Assembly (NCBI GenBank): GCA_964542455.1
Contig: CAZIUC010000019.1
Location: 9,342 to 73,341 of the forward strand
Source of the DNA: PFJX01 sp964542455
GTDB taxonomy: Bacteria; Pseudomonadota; Gammaproteobacteria; Burkholderiales; Thiobacillaceae
Reading direction: 5' to 3'
Length of the DNA: 64,000 nt
The position numbers were made by a program, and so were the translations under genes. The notes under the pieces are model-generated. The model did no database searches. It was not told the origin of the DNA and saw only the letters and a program-made list of their open reading frames with translations. Below are positions 16,173-24,678 of the stretch, in pieces. Each line of letters starts with the position of its first letter. Within the stretch, counting starts at the first letter, position 1.

Positions 16173-17729
16173 ATGATCAAACGCGCTCTCCTCTCCGTCT
16201 CCGACAAAACCGGCCTCATCGACTTCGCCCGCGCGCTTGCCGGCAACGGCGTGGAACTCCTCTCCACCGGCGGCACCGCCAAAGCCATTCGTGATGCCGG
16301 CCTGGCGGTGATCGACGTTGCCGACTACACCGGCTTCCCGGAAATGCTCGACGGCCGGGTCAAGACCCTGCACCCCAAGGTGCACGCCGGCATCCTGGCG
16401 CGGCGCGACCTCACCGCCCATGTCGAGACCATGAGCGAGCACGGCATGGGCTATATCGACCTGGTCTGCGTCAACCTCTATCCCTTCGTTGAAACCGTGT
16501 CCAAGCCGCACACCCTGGACGACGCCATCGAGAACATCGACATCGGCGGCCCGGCCATGGTGCGTTCCTCCGCCAAGAACTATAAGCACGTCGCCATCGT
16601 CACCGACCCGGCCGATTACCCGGCGCTGGTCACGGAAATGCAGGCCAACGGCGGCGCCCTCACGGATGCCACCCGCTTCGATCTGGCGAAGAAGGCCTTC
16701 ACCCACACGGCCCAGTACGACGGACACATCAGCAATTACCTGACCGCGTTGAATGCTGAAGGCGGCAAGGAACAGTTCGGTGAGAAACTCACCCTGCAAT
16801 TCAGTCGCGCCCAGACCTGCCGCTATGGCGAGAACCCGCATCAGAACGGCGCTTTCTACGTTGACGCCAACGCTCCGGCCGGCACCATCGCCTCGGCGCG
16901 CCAGATCCAGGGCAAGGAGCTGTCCTACAACAATATCGCCGACACCGACGCGGCCCTGGAGTGCATCAAGCTGTTCGACGCCGGCCCGGCCTGTGTCATC
17001 GTCAAGCATGCCAACCCCTGCGGCGTCGCCTACGGCGCCAGTCTGTTGCAGGCCTATGACCGAGCCTATCAGACCGATCCGGAATCCGCCTTCGGCGGCA
17101 TCATCGCCTTCAACGGCCGCCTCGATGGCGAGACCGCGAAGGCCATCGTCGAGCGCCAGTTCGTGGAGGTGATCATCGCCCCGGAAGTGAGCCCGGAGGC
17201 CTCCGAGGCCGTGGCCGCCAAGAAGAACGTGCGCCTGCTGGAATGTGGTGGCTGGGCGGGTAGCGTGGCGCAGATGGACATGAAGCGGGTGGCCGGCGGT
17301 CTGCTGGTGCAGGACGCCGACATCCTGCTGCACGGTGATCTTAGGGTGGTCACCAAGCGCGCGCCGACGGAAGCGGAAATGGCCGACCTGCTGTTCGCCT
17401 GGCGCATCGCCAAGTTCGTCAAATCCAACGCCATCGTCTATTGCCGGGACGGCATGACCATCGGTGTCGGCGCCGGCCAGATGAGCCGCGTCAACTCCGC
17501 CCGCATCGCCGCGATCAAGGCCGAGCAGGCCGGCTTGAAGGTGCCCGGCTCGGTGATGGCCTCCGATGCCTTCTTCCCGTTCCGCGACGGCCTCGACCAG
17601 GCCGGCGCCGCCGGCATCGTGGCGGTGATCCAGCCGGGTGGCTCGATGCGCGACGAGGAAGTCATCGCCGCCGCCGACGAACACGGTATCGCGATGGTAT
17701 TCACCGGCGTGCGGCATTTCCGGCACTGA
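16173..17729 (+). CDS. purH: Bifunctional AICAR formyltransferase / IMP cyclohydrolase
   Basis: The start at MIKRALLSVSDKTG (16173) is favoured over an in-frame GTG nine bases upstream, because homologues begin here. The 518-residue protein has the N-terminal IMP cyclohydrolase (SVSDKTG, GFPEMLDGRVKTLHPKVH, ENIDIGGPAMVRSSAKN) and the C-terminal transformylase (CVIVKHANPCGVAYG, KSNAIVY, GAGQMSRV, ASDAFFPFRDG). It performs the last two steps of IMP synthesis. purD follows after 12 bases. The upstream repeat may affect translation. Confidence 0.98.
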   Translation: MIKRALLSVSDKTGLIDFARALAGNGVELLSTGGTAKAIRDAGLAVIDVADYTGFPEMLDGRVKTLHPKVHAGILARRDLTAHVETMSEHGMGYIDLVCVNLYPFVETVSKPHTLDDAIENIDIGGPAMVRSSAKNYKHVAIVTDPADYPALVTEMQANGGALTDATRFDLAKKAFTHTAQYDGHISNYLTALNAEGGKEQFGEKLTLQFSRAQTCRYGENPHQNGAFYVDANAPAGTIASARQIQGKELSYNNIADTDAALECIKLFDAGPACVIVKHANPCGVAYGASLLQAYDRAYQTDPESAFGGIIAFNGRLDGETAKAIVERQFVEVIIAPEVSPEASEAVAAKKNVRLLECGGWAGSVAQMDMKRVAGGLLVQDADILLHGDLRVVTKRAPTEAEMADLLFAWRIAKFVKSNAIVYCRDGMTIGVGAGQMSRVNSARIAAIKAEQAGLKVPGSVMASDAFFPFRDGLDQAGAAGIVAVIQPGGSMRDEEVIAAADEHGIAMVFTGVRHFRH

Positions 17730-17741
17730 GCAGGCACAAAT

Positions 17742-19019
17742 ATGAAACTCCTCGTCATCGGCTCCGGCGGGCGCGAACACGCGCTGGCCTGGCGCCTCTT
17801 GCAATCTCCCCGCGTTCAGAAAGTCTTCGTGGCGCCCGGAAACGGCGGCACCGCGCGCGAAGAAGGATTGGAAAACGTGGCCATAACGGCCATTCCCGAT
17901 CTGGTCGCCTTTGCACGGAAGGAGGGCATCCAGCTCACCGTGGTCGGCCCGGAAGCGCCGCTGGCCGCCGGTGTGGTCGACGCCTTCCTGGCCGCCGGAC
18001 TGAAGGTGTTCGGGCCGGTGCGGGCCGCCGCGCAATTGGAAAGCTCGAAAGATTTCGCCAAACAGTTCATGGCGCGCCACAAGATTCCCACCGCCGCATT
18101 CGCCACCTTCACCGATGCCGGCGCGGCCCATGCCTACCTGGATGCCCAGGGCGCGCCCATCGTGATCAAGGCCGACGGTCTCGCCGCCGGCAAGGGCGTG
18201 GTGGTCGCCACCACGCTGGAAGAGGCGCATGCGGCGGTCGAGGCCATGTTGGGAGGTAACAGCATGGGCGAGGCCGGGCATCGTGTGGTGATCGAGGAAT
18301 GCCTGTTCGGCGAGGAAGCCAGCTTCATCGTCATGGTCGATGGCGAACATATCCTGCCGCTGGCCACCAGCCAGGACCACAAGCGCCTGCTGGACGGTGA
18401 TGAGGGCCCCAATACCGGCGGCATGGGCGCTTATTCGCCGGCGCCGGTGGTGACTCCGGAGATTCACGCCCGCGCCATGCGCGAGGTGATCCGTCCGGTG
18501 GTCGCCGGCATGAAGGCGGACGGCATTCCCTACACCGGCTTTCTTTATGCCGGGCTGATGATCGATCCGAAAGGGCAAATCAAGGTGCTGGAATTCAACT
18601 GCCGCATGGGCGACCCGGAAACCCAGCCGATCATGATGCGCTTGAAGAGTGACCTCACCTTGCTTCTGGAAGCGGCGGTGGAGGGCAAGCTCGATCAGGT
18701 CGAGGCGGAGTGGGATCGGCGCTATGCGCTGGGCGTGGTTCAGGCCGCCGCCGGTTACCCGGAGTCTCCCAGGAGGGGCGATGCGATCACCGGCCTGGGC
18801 GCGGCCGGCGAGGATTTCCATATCTTCCACGCCGGCACGGCCATCGCCGATGATCAGGTCGTCACCTCGGGCGGGCGCGTGCTCTGCGTCACCGCGCTGG
18901 GTGACACGGTCAAGATTGCCCAGGCGCGCGCTTACGAGGTGGCGAATGGCGTCGAATTCGCCGGCCGCCAGATGCGCCGCGACATCGGCTGGCGCGCCAT
19001 CTCGCGCAAGAAAAAATAA
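17742..19019 (+). CDS. purD: Phosphoribosylamine-glycine ligase (GAR synthetase)
   Basis: The 425-residue ATP-grasp enzyme catalyses the second step of purine synthesis. Features are the N-terminal MKLLVIGSGGREHALAW, the PEAPLAAGVVDAF substrate site, IKADGLAAGKGVVVA (ATP-grasp) and LEFNCRMGDPETQ (metal site). The C-terminus (RDIGWRAISRKKK) is normal. It is in an operon with purH. It converges with gluQ with only six bases between the stops, and no terminator hairpin is visible there. Confidence 0.98.
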   Translation: MKLLVIGSGGREHALAWRLLQSPRVQKVFVAPGNGGTAREEGLENVAITAIPDLVAFARKEGIQLTVVGPEAPLAAGVVDAFLAAGLKVFGPVRAAAQLESSKDFAKQFMARHKIPTAAFATFTDAGAAHAYLDAQGAPIVIKADGLAAGKGVVVATTLEEAHAAVEAMLGGNSMGEAGHRVVIEECLFGEEASFIVMVDGEHILPLATSQDHKRLLDGDEGPNTGGMGAYSPAPVVTPEIHARAMREVIRPVVAGMKADGIPYTGFLYAGLMIDPKGQIKVLEFNCRMGDPETQPIMMRLKSDLTLLLEAAVEGKLDQVEAEWDRRYALGVVQAAAGYPESPRRGDAITGLGAAGEDFHIFHAGTAIADDQVVTSGGRVLCVTALGDTVKIAQARAYEVANGVEFAGRQMRRDIGWRAISRKKK

Positions 19020-19025
19020 CCGGCG

Positions 19026-19928
19026 TCAGCCGGAAGGCCTCGACGCCGCCAGCTCGCGGCCACGTAGCGGCGGTGTCCAGGCTTCGGGCCAGAGCCTGAT
19101 CGCCCGGGCCAGCCAGGCGCCGGCGCCGCCGACCGGCCCGATTTCCGGCAAGCCGAGAAAGCGCCCCGCCAGGCGCAGAGCCGGCAGCGGATCGGTGTCA
19201 TCCAGGGCCGCCGCCAGAGTCTGTTTGCTGAGCTTTTCCCCGCGCGAATTCAGCACCACGGGCAGATGCATATAGGCCGGAGTGGCATAGCCCAGCGCTT
19301 GTTGCAGAACGATCTGACGCGGCGTCGAGGTCAGCAGGTCGGCGCCGCGAACGATATGGGTAATGCCCTGTTCGGCATCGTCCACCACCACGGCAAGTTG
19401 ATAGGAAAATACGCCGTCGGCGCGTCGCAACACGAAGTCGCCGCACTCCCGGGTGACATCGCAGGCAACGCGGCCAAGCAAGGTGTCGTGAAAGATCACC
19501 CGTCGTTCGGGCAAGAGAAGGCGCAGGGCGCCCGCCGCATCACTAGGTCCGCCTCGGCAGGTTCCGGGATAAACGGGGCCGTCCACCCCGTGTGCCGCCA
19601 GCTCGGCCAGTCGCTTGCGGCTACAGACGCAGGGATAGGCCCGGCCCAGGTCGATCAGGCGCGCCAGGGCTTCCTGATAGGCCTCGTCGCGGCCGCTTTG
19701 ATGCAACACGCCGCCATCCCACTCGAAGCCGTGCGCCGCCAGGGTACGCACGATGCCTGCGCCGGCCCCGGCCACGACGCGTGGCGGATCGACATCCTCG
19801 ATGCGCAGAAGCCATTCCCCTTCATGCGACCGCGCCTCCAGATAACTCGCCAGGGCGGCGACCAGTGAGCCGAAGTGCAAATGACCGGAGGGGGTGGGGG
19901 CGAAGCGGCCGCGGTAAGGTGCGCTCAT
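19026..19928 (-). CDS. gluQ: Glutamyl-Q tRNA(Asp) synthetase
   Basis: The 300-residue protein is a truncated glutamyl-tRNA synthetase paralogue that lacks the anticodon-binding domain. It attaches glutamate to queuosine-34 of tRNA(Asp). Visible motifs are RFAPTPSGHLHFGSL (HIGH-type), the zinc-type cysteines in YPCVCSRKRL and YPGTCRGG, and EKLSKQT (KMSKS-type). tgt and queA of the queuosine pathway are also in this window at 57.3 and 51.7 kb. Confidence 0.95.
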   Translation of the reverse strand: MSAPYRGRFAPTPSGHLHFGSLVAALASYLEARSHEGEWLLRIEDVDPPRVVAGAGAGIVRTLAAHGFEWDGGVLHQSGRDEAYQEALARLIDLGRAYPCVCSRKRLAELAAHGVDGPVYPGTCRGGPSDAAGALRLLLPERRVIFHDTLLGRVACDVTRECGDFVLRRADGVFSYQLAVVVDDAEQGITHIVRGADLLTSTPRQIVLQQALGYATPAYMHLPVVLNSRGEKLSKQTLAAALDDTDPLPALRLAGRFLGLPEIGPVGGAGAWLARAIRLWPEAWTPPLRGRELAASRPSG

Positions 19929-19951
19929 GCCTGGGTACTCCGGGCAGGGGG

Positions 19952-21694
19952 TCAGGCGTCGCCCGCTTCCTGGAACTGGAGGTGGTAAAGGCGGGCGTAT
20001 GCGCCTTTGCGCGCGAGCAGGTCACCATGGCTGCCGATTTCGACGATGTGGCCGCGATCCATGACCGCGATGCGATCGGCATTCTCGATGGTGGACAATC
20101 GATGCGCGATTACCAGGGTGGTGCGCCCGCGCATGAGATTTTCCAGCGCGAATTGGACATGGCGTTCGGATTCGGTGTCCAGGGCGGAGGTCGCTTCATC
20201 GAGGATGAGGATGGGCGCGTCCTTGAGCAGCGCGCGGGCGATGGCGAGGCGCTGCCGCTGGCCGCCCGACAATTTCACGCCGTTTTCCCCGACCAGGGTT
20301 TCGAAACCTTCCGGCAGCGCCTCGATGAATTCCAGCGCATGCGCGGCCTGGGCGGCCTGGCGGATCGCCTCCGGTGTGGCGCTGGCAAGCCGGCCATAAG
20401 CTATGTTGGCGGCTACCGTGTCGTTGAACAGCGTGACATCCTGAGATACCAGCGCGATGTTGGAGCGCAAATCCGCCAGTCGGATCTCCGCCAGGGGCGT
20501 GCCATCGAGCAGTATCTGGCCGGCGCTCGGGCAATAGAAACGCGGCAATAGATTCACCAGACTGGTCTTGCCGCTACCAGATGCCCCGACCAACGCCAGG
20601 GTCTCGCCCCGCGGAATCTCCAGATTGATATCGACCAGCGCGGGCGTGCTCTTGCCCGCATAGGTCAGTCCAACCCCTTTGAAGGTGATTTCCCCATTGG
20701 CGCGCCCAAGTTCACGCGTGCCGGTATCCACCTCACTATCCTGGTCGAGCAATTGAAACACCGCTTCGGCGGCGGCCAGGCCGCGTTGCAGTTGCAACAT
20801 GACACCGGAAAGCCGCTTCATTGGTGCCGACAACATGAGCATGGCGACCATGTAGGAAACGAAGCCGCCCACGCTGGTTTCATCCGAAGAGGCCTGGAGC
20901 GTGGCGATATGGACGATCACCGCCAGCGCGATGGCGGCCAGCAATTGCAAAATGGGGTTGTAGCCGAAGTCGGCGACGGACTGTTTCATGGCGAACTGGC
21001 GGGCGCGTTGCACCGCGGCGAAAAACCGCGCGCTTTCCTGCGCCGTGCCGTCGAATACCTTGACCAGCTTATGCGCCCCGATGCTCTCTTCGAGCACGTG
21101 GGTGATATGGCCGACGTTCTTCTGTATCTCCCGACTGGTGTAGCGCATACGCTTGCCTGCGATGCGAAACACCCAGGCCCCGAGTGGAATCATGACAAAA
21201 GTCACCAGGGTGAGCTTCCAGTTGAGCCACAGCAGCCAGGCCAGCAGGCCCACCACGGACAAACTGTCACGCACCAGCGCGGTCAGCGCGGATGTGGCCG
21301 ACTCGGTGAGCTGGGTGACGTTGAATGCCACCGTGGCGATCAGGTTGCCTTTCGGCTGGTCATCGAAAAAAGCGGTCGGCAAGGTCACCAGTTTGTTGAA
21401 CATGGCGCTGCGCAGATCCATGACCAAACGTTGTCCCACGTAGGACATGGCATACGAGGACGTGAACATGAGAATGCCGCGCACCAGAAATAAAGCGACC
21501 AGGGCGATCGGTACCCAAAAAATGATCGCCGCATCCTTTTTCACGAAACTGCCGTCCAGCATGGGTTTCATGAGCGCCGGCAGAACAGGCTCGGTCGCCG
21601 CCATGAGCACCATCGTAAGGAGTGCCACGGCGAACATGCGCCAGTGTGGACGCACATATTTGAGGAGGCGCAGGTAGAGGGTTTTGCTGTCCAT
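19952..21694 (-). CDS. msbA: Lipid A export ABC transporter/permease MsbA
   Basis: The start at MDSKTLYLRLLKYVRPHW (21694) gives 580 residues. An N-terminal six-helix exporter domain (about 20-310) is fused to an ATPase with Walker A GASGSGKTS, signature LSGGQRQRLAIARAL, Walker B ILILDEATSALD and H-loop VIAHRLSTI. The homodimer flips lipid A-core across the inner membrane. Its start is divergent from the small coiled-coil gene at 21768, with 73 bases between the starts. lpxK is not adjacent, unlike in enterics. Confidence 0.94.
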   Translation of the reverse strand: MDSKTLYLRLLKYVRPHWRMFAVALLTMVLMAATEPVLPALMKPMLDGSFVKKDAAIIFWVPIALVALFLVRGILMFTSSYAMSYVGQRLVMDLRSAMFNKLVTLPTAFFDDQPKGNLIATVAFNVTQLTESATSALTALVRDSLSVVGLLAWLLWLNWKLTLVTFVMIPLGAWVFRIAGKRMRYTSREIQKNVGHITHVLEESIGAHKLVKVFDGTAQESARFFAAVQRARQFAMKQSVADFGYNPILQLLAAIALAVIVHIATLQASSDETSVGGFVSYMVAMLMLSAPMKRLSGVMLQLQRGLAAAEAVFQLLDQDSEVDTGTRELGRANGEITFKGVGLTYAGKSTPALVDINLEIPRGETLALVGASGSGKTSLVNLLPRFYCPSAGQILLDGTPLAEIRLADLRSNIALVSQDVTLFNDTVAANIAYGRLASATPEAIRQAAQAAHALEFIEALPEGFETLVGENGVKLSGGQRQRLAIARALLKDAPILILDEATSALDTESERHVQFALENLMRGRTTLVIAHRLSTIENADRIAVMDRGHIVEIGSHGDLLARKGAYARLYHLQFQEAGDA

Positions 21695-21731
21695 TTTGGA
21701 AGGTTGCGCATGGAAAGCCGCAAACCCTGAG

Positions 21732-21761
21732 TTGACGCGGGAAAATGCGGGCAATTATAGT
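21732..21761 (+). promoter_or_regulatory. Sigma-70 promoter for the coiled-coil gene/zapA/6S region
   Basis: TTGACG (21732-21737) and TATAGT (21756-21761) match the -35 and -10 consensus at five of six positions each, with an 18-base spacer. The predicted start point (about 21768) coincides with the ATG of the next gene, so the transcript would have little or no leader. Confidence 0.65.
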
Positions 21762-21767
21762 GCGGGC

Positions 21768-21959
21768 ATGCAGGCTGAACTGGACGCTCTCGAAAACAAA
21801 CTCGCGCAGATTCTCGAACGCTATCAAGGCATGCGAGTTGAGAATCTTCGTCTACGCCAGCAACTGGTCGCCATGGAAAATGCCAACAAGCAGCTTTCCG
21901 ATCGCCTGACCGAAGCACGCGGCCGTATGGAATCGCTGCTCAACAAGATCCCGGATTAA
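21768..21959 (+). CDS. Small coiled-coil protein, TIGR02449/ZapB-like
   Basis: The 63-residue protein (MQAELDALENKLAQILERYQ...) is one continuous heptad-rich coiled coil ending ESLLNKIPD. It resembles the TIGR02449 family that precedes zapA in beta- and gammaproteobacteria and is comparable in size and form to ZapB. A role in Z-ring assembly is inferred from zapA starting one base after its stop. No ribosome-binding site is visible, which agrees with a leaderless start from the adjacent promoter. Confidence 0.82.
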   Translation: MQAELDALENKLAQILERYQGMRVENLRLRQQLVAMENANKQLSDRLTEARGRMESLLNKIPD

Positions 21960-21960
21960 G

Positions 21961-22272
21961 ATGTCCAGCCAAACCAACGTCAGCCTCGACGTCGCTATCA
22001 TGGGACGAGAATTTCGGGTCGCCTGCCCGGAAGATGAAAGGGAAAGCCTACTCCAGGCGGTTACTTTTCTTGACCGCAAGATGCGCGAGATTCGCGATCA
22101 CGGCAAAGTGATCGGCCTGGAACGCATCGCGATCATGGCCGCGCTCAACATCACGCACGATTACCTGGCCGCAAAGCCGATCAATCCTGACGACCATCTA
22201 CACCGTGAGCAACTTGGTCGTTTGGCCGGCCTACTTGATCAGGCGCTTGCTCAGCAAGATAATCTGTTCTGA
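21961..22272 (+). CDS. zapA: Cell division protein ZapA
   Basis: The 103-residue protein has the ZapA pattern: VSLDVAIMGREFRVACPEDERESLLQAV, a short DRKMREIRD helix, then a long helix ERIAIMAALNITHDYL. It binds FtsZ and bundles protofilaments. It follows the coiled-coil gene by one base and precedes 6S RNA and fau, which is the standard proteobacterial order. Confidence 0.95.
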   Translation: MSSQTNVSLDVAIMGREFRVACPEDERESLLQAVTFLDRKMREIRDHGKVIGLERIAIMAALNITHDYLAAKPINPDDHLHREQLGRLAGLLDQALAQQDNLF

Positions 22273-22301
22273 ACGGACTGGTTGCATCAGCCCGCCCATC
22301 A

Positions 22302-22485
22302 ATCTCCCTGCTGCGTTCGCGAAGGTTGCGCATTCTTTGAACCGATACGCGTAAGCGAAGGTCGCGGCGATCAAGTCTGCTGTTGTGCGCCTGGCTAGCC
22401 CAGGTGCCTGAAGCGGATGCGCAGCGGCCACTCTTGGACCCCTGGGTTCAGGAAAGCAACCTGGTCGGCGCAAGCGGGGAGACCC
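22302..22485 (+). ncRNA. ssrS: 6S RNA
   Basis: The region sits between zapA and fau, the usual ssrS position. The ends can pair (ATCTCCCTGCTGCG near 22302 with CGCAAGCGGGGAGACC ending at 22484) to form the closing stem. A TTGGACCCCTGGGTTCAGG segment around 22435-22452 resembles the conserved 3' side of the central bubble. Length is about 184 nt. 6S RNA binds sigma-70 polymerase in stationary phase. The precise ends are estimates. Confidence 0.82.
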
Positions 22486-22517
22486 TCCATCTCGATATGT
22501 TTCCCACACCTGAGTAC

Positions 22518-23117
22518 ATGGACAAAGCGGCCCTGCGGCGGCAACTCCGCGAGCGCCGCAAGTCGCTTGATGTGTCTGCGCGGCGCGCGGCAAGCAGCGC
22601 TGTGGTCAGGCTTGCATTGCGTCATCGCCTGTTGGCAAAGGGTCGTCGCATCGGTATCTACATGCCTGCAACAAGCGAGATCGATGTGCTGCACTTGCGG
22701 GATCGCGCGCTGGCCATGCAGGCACGGTGTTTTCTGCCTATCGTGCCCGGACAGGGGCGCAAAAGAATGTGGTTTTCGCAACTTGGTGAGCGTTCGGCCT
22801 GGGTGCTGAATCGCTACGGGATTCCCGAATACCAGCACCCATTGGCAAAACGCGTGCGGGCGTGGTCTCTGGATTTACTGTTCATGCCCCTGCTGGGCTT
22901 CGACTCACGCGGCTTTCGTCTGGGTATGGGTGGGGGCTACTACGATGCCAGCCTGGCCTATCTGAAACGCTTTCGCCGCTGGCGACGGCCTCGCGTCATC
23001 GGTGTGGCATTTTCCGTGCAGGAGGTGGAGTGGGTGCCGAACGACCCCTGGGACATTCCGCTGGATGCCGTGCTTACCGAACAGGAGTATCGCGTGTTCC
23101 ACGCAACCCGGCGTTGA
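22518..23117 (+). CDS. 5-formyltetrahydrofolate cyclo-ligase family protein
   Basis: The start at 22518 (MDKAALRRQLRERRKSL) gives 199 residues. An in-frame ATG at 22497 is also possible, but any longer frame would run through 6S RNA. Family motifs are ALRRQLRERRKSLD, RIGIYMPATSEID and the nucleotide/metal-binding LLGFDSRGFRLGMGGGYYD. The enzyme converts 5-formyl-THF to 5,10-methenyl-THF (YgfA/Fau). The 6S RNA-fau linkage is typical. Confidence 0.93.
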   Translation: MDKAALRRQLRERRKSLDVSARRAASSAVVRLALRHRLLAKGRRIGIYMPATSEIDVLHLRDRALAMQARCFLPIVPGQGRKRMWFSQLGERSAWVLNRYGIPEYQHPLAKRVRAWSLDLLFMPLLGFDSRGFRLGMGGGYYDASLAYLKRFRRWRRPRVIGVAFSVQEVEWVPNDPWDIPLDAVLTEQEYRVFHATRR

Positions 23118-23507
23118 AGCCCGTGTAGCTGGATCAATCGCAACAGGTGTTGCTGTGCGCCAACCCGGTGAGCAGTGTGGATCGCCTCATCAGCGGCCAA
23201 GGCAAGGAGTTGGAGATTGGCGGAGTAGGTGGCACAACGCGGCTTTCGGCGCATCGAACCTGTGCTGAAACACGGCTCGGTTGTGCCGACTGGAGCCGCC
23301 TGAGCGCGCCAGGCCAACTCCAGCGGCGCGGCAATGTCTCGCACAAAATATTTATAAATCAATGTGCTATATGTGGCGTTCGACAGGAATCGGTGATGCA
23401 ACGTCGAACTCAAGGATGTTTTCCTGAATTGACGAATTCTGTCGGCAATTTTTACAGAGACACGGGTGCCTGGATAATGCCGCTCTAATAATCAACGTGT
23501 TATGTCG
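23118..23507. other. Gene-free stretch upstream of the first secreted-protein gene
   Basis: I see no supported gene here. The right half is more AT-rich than the surroundings. It contains an inverted repeat GTTCGAC (about 23379-23385) and GTCGAAC (about 23403-23409), and TCGGCAATTT at 23442-23451. That 10-mer occurs in reverse orientation at 24481-24490 upstream of the paralogous gene. These are candidate activator sites for the sigma-54-type promoter that follows. Confidence 0.5.
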
Positions 23508-23523
23508 AGGCATGTTTCTTGCA
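23508..23523 (+). promoter_or_regulatory. Sigma-54 (-24/-12) type promoter
   Basis: AGGCATG-tttc-TTGCA matches the RpoN consensus TGGCACG-N4-TTGCW with GG (23509-23510) and GC (23521-23522) exactly ten bases apart. The predicted start point is about 23534, some 25 bases before the ATG of the secreted protein. The paralogous gene has the same element at 24679-24694. Confidence 0.68.
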
Positions 23524-23558
23524 TAAGTCACCTGTAAATTTTATGGGTACTACAAACC

Positions 23559-24206
23559 ATGACGGATCGATCCTCCAAAACGAACACCAGGCAGCCAGAC
23601 GCGCTTCGCAGGAAACTTGCGAAGGCCGGTGTGGCGGCTCCTATTGTCCTCGCGACCCTGGCCAGCAAGCCGGTGCTGGGCGCGGCCCACAACTGCACCA
23701 TCTCCGGCCAGGTATCCGGCAATGTGTCCACGCATGCGCAGGGGGACTGCACGATGTTGGGGACCGCTCCGACTGGTTGGTTCCTTCCGGCAAGCTGGCC
23801 GCAATGTACTTACTTTTTTACTGACTGCAGCACCGGCCATCCTGTCGCGGCTGATGCGAGATTGTTCAATGCATCTCCCGAAGGAGGGGGACTGCCCAAG
23901 TTTGTGGACGCGTACAACAATAGCGTCTCGTCTGCCGCCTCAGTCTACGAAGTACTTATTGGGACGGGAATTACTCCCAAGGGTCCATTCGTTGCCAGCG
24001 CTGAGTTGGGGCGGGAAGCGGTGGCGGCGCTGCTGAGTTCCCTGGATCCGACCAAGGGCTATCCCAGCTACCCAGTGTCGCCCGCCGACGTCATATATAT
24101 GTTCAATTCCGTGGCTACAGCGGGTGGTACCTACACTCCCTACCCTGGCGCGACTCCCTGGGATGCCGTCAATGTCCTGAACTACTTCAAGATGTTGCAC
24201 GCCTGA
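23559..24206 (+). CDS. Secreted protein of unknown function (paralogue 1)
   Basis: The 215-residue protein has an N-terminal export signal with a twin-arginine-like start (LRRKLAKAGVAAPIVLATLASKPVLGAA), followed by NCTISGQVSGNVSTHAQGDC. It is clearly paralogous to the protein at 24729: the signal region is about half identical, and the C-terminus again reads VSPADVIYMFNSV...TPWDAVNVLNYFK. The paralogue's GYWKNH motif is replaced by GWFLPASW. There is no PEP-CTERM or other sorting tail and no enzyme motif. The ribosome-binding site is weak. A sigma-54-type promoter precedes it and a terminator follows. Function is unknown. Confidence 0.85.
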   Translation: MTDRSSKTNTRQPDALRRKLAKAGVAAPIVLATLASKPVLGAAHNCTISGQVSGNVSTHAQGDCTMLGTAPTGWFLPASWPQCTYFFTDCSTGHPVAADARLFNASPEGGGLPKFVDAYNNSVSSAASVYEVLIGTGITPKGPFVASAELGREAVAALLSSLDPTKGYPSYPVSPADVIYMFNSVATAGGTYTPYPGATPWDAVNVLNYFKMLHA

Positions 24207-24218
24207 ATTGCAGATCAA

Positions 24219-24250
24219 AGGGCATTCGCCGCAAGCGAACGCCCTTTTTT
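24219..24250 (+). terminator. Rho-independent terminator after paralogue 1
   Basis: AGGGCATTCGC (24219-24229) pairs with GCGAACGCCCT (24235-24245) with one mismatch, followed by a run of Ts to 24250. It ends the secreted-protein transcript 13 bases after the stop codon. Confidence 0.9.
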
Positions 24251-24264
24251 CAGGGGGCGCAGCC

Positions 24265-24396
24265 TTAAGGTATCGGTCACCACCTCCGCCTCATTCTTCG
24301 ACCCGAGAATAACCGGCTCATGCCGGGACGGGTTTCAGGCCACAGGTCGAAAAAGTGTGCGCGGTCGCTGGAATGTGTGTGTCGACCTGTTCGAAC
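24265..24396 (-). pseudogene. Decayed fragment of the 3' end of fbp
   Basis: On the minus strand the segment reads PVILGSKNEAEVVTDT, nearly the C-terminus of the intact fbp at 25413 (PVILGSKNEVEVVVGYHQA). Upstream in another frame it reads SSDRAHFFDLWPETRPGM against fbp SSTGRERILDMQPENLHQR. About 130 bases are recognisable, with frameshifts, and similarity is lost beyond about 24396. It lies directly after the terminator of paralogue 1, just as intact fbp lies directly after the terminator of paralogue 2. This is evidence of duplication of a unit containing the secreted gene and the fbp tail. Confidence 0.85.
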
Positions 24397-24678
24397 GGGC
24401 CGCTCTCCGAGTTGCCTGATCGGGTGGCAATAATGGGTCCGGGGGATACACAGACCTGCAAGTTGCTGCCCGACGCGGGGAAATTGCCGAATATTCGACG
24501 TTGTCGTGGAGTTCCATGTCAATGTCGCGGGTCGAATGGCAACCCCTGGAAACCGCCAGAATATTCCGCGAGGGAACTTACGAAACGTTCTTGTAGCCAG
24601 CCATGGCGCGGCATCGGCGGGTTGTTGCGCCGCATCAGTGTTTGATGCCGGCTTGCCATCAAGCCACAACATCGGGTC
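24397..24678. other. Gene-free stretch upstream of the second secreted-protein gene
   Basis: No supported gene. AAATTGCCGA at 24481-24490 is the reverse complement of the 10-mer at 23442-23451. It is followed by the palindromes CGAATATTCG and CGAC-gtt-GTCG. These are possible activator-binding sites, about 190 bases before the -24/-12 promoter. Confidence 0.4.

Noticed and set aside
14934..18830. Open frame of about 1,300 codons on the minus strand opposite dusB, fis, purH and purD
   Set aside because: It is a shadow frame caused by high GC content and codon bias. The plus strand encodes five well-known features and the minus translation has no recognisable domain.
22383..22517. N-terminal extension of the 5-formyltetrahydrofolate cyclo-ligase
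   Set aside because: The extension lies within 6S RNA and does not resemble family N-termini. The start at 22518 fits homologues.
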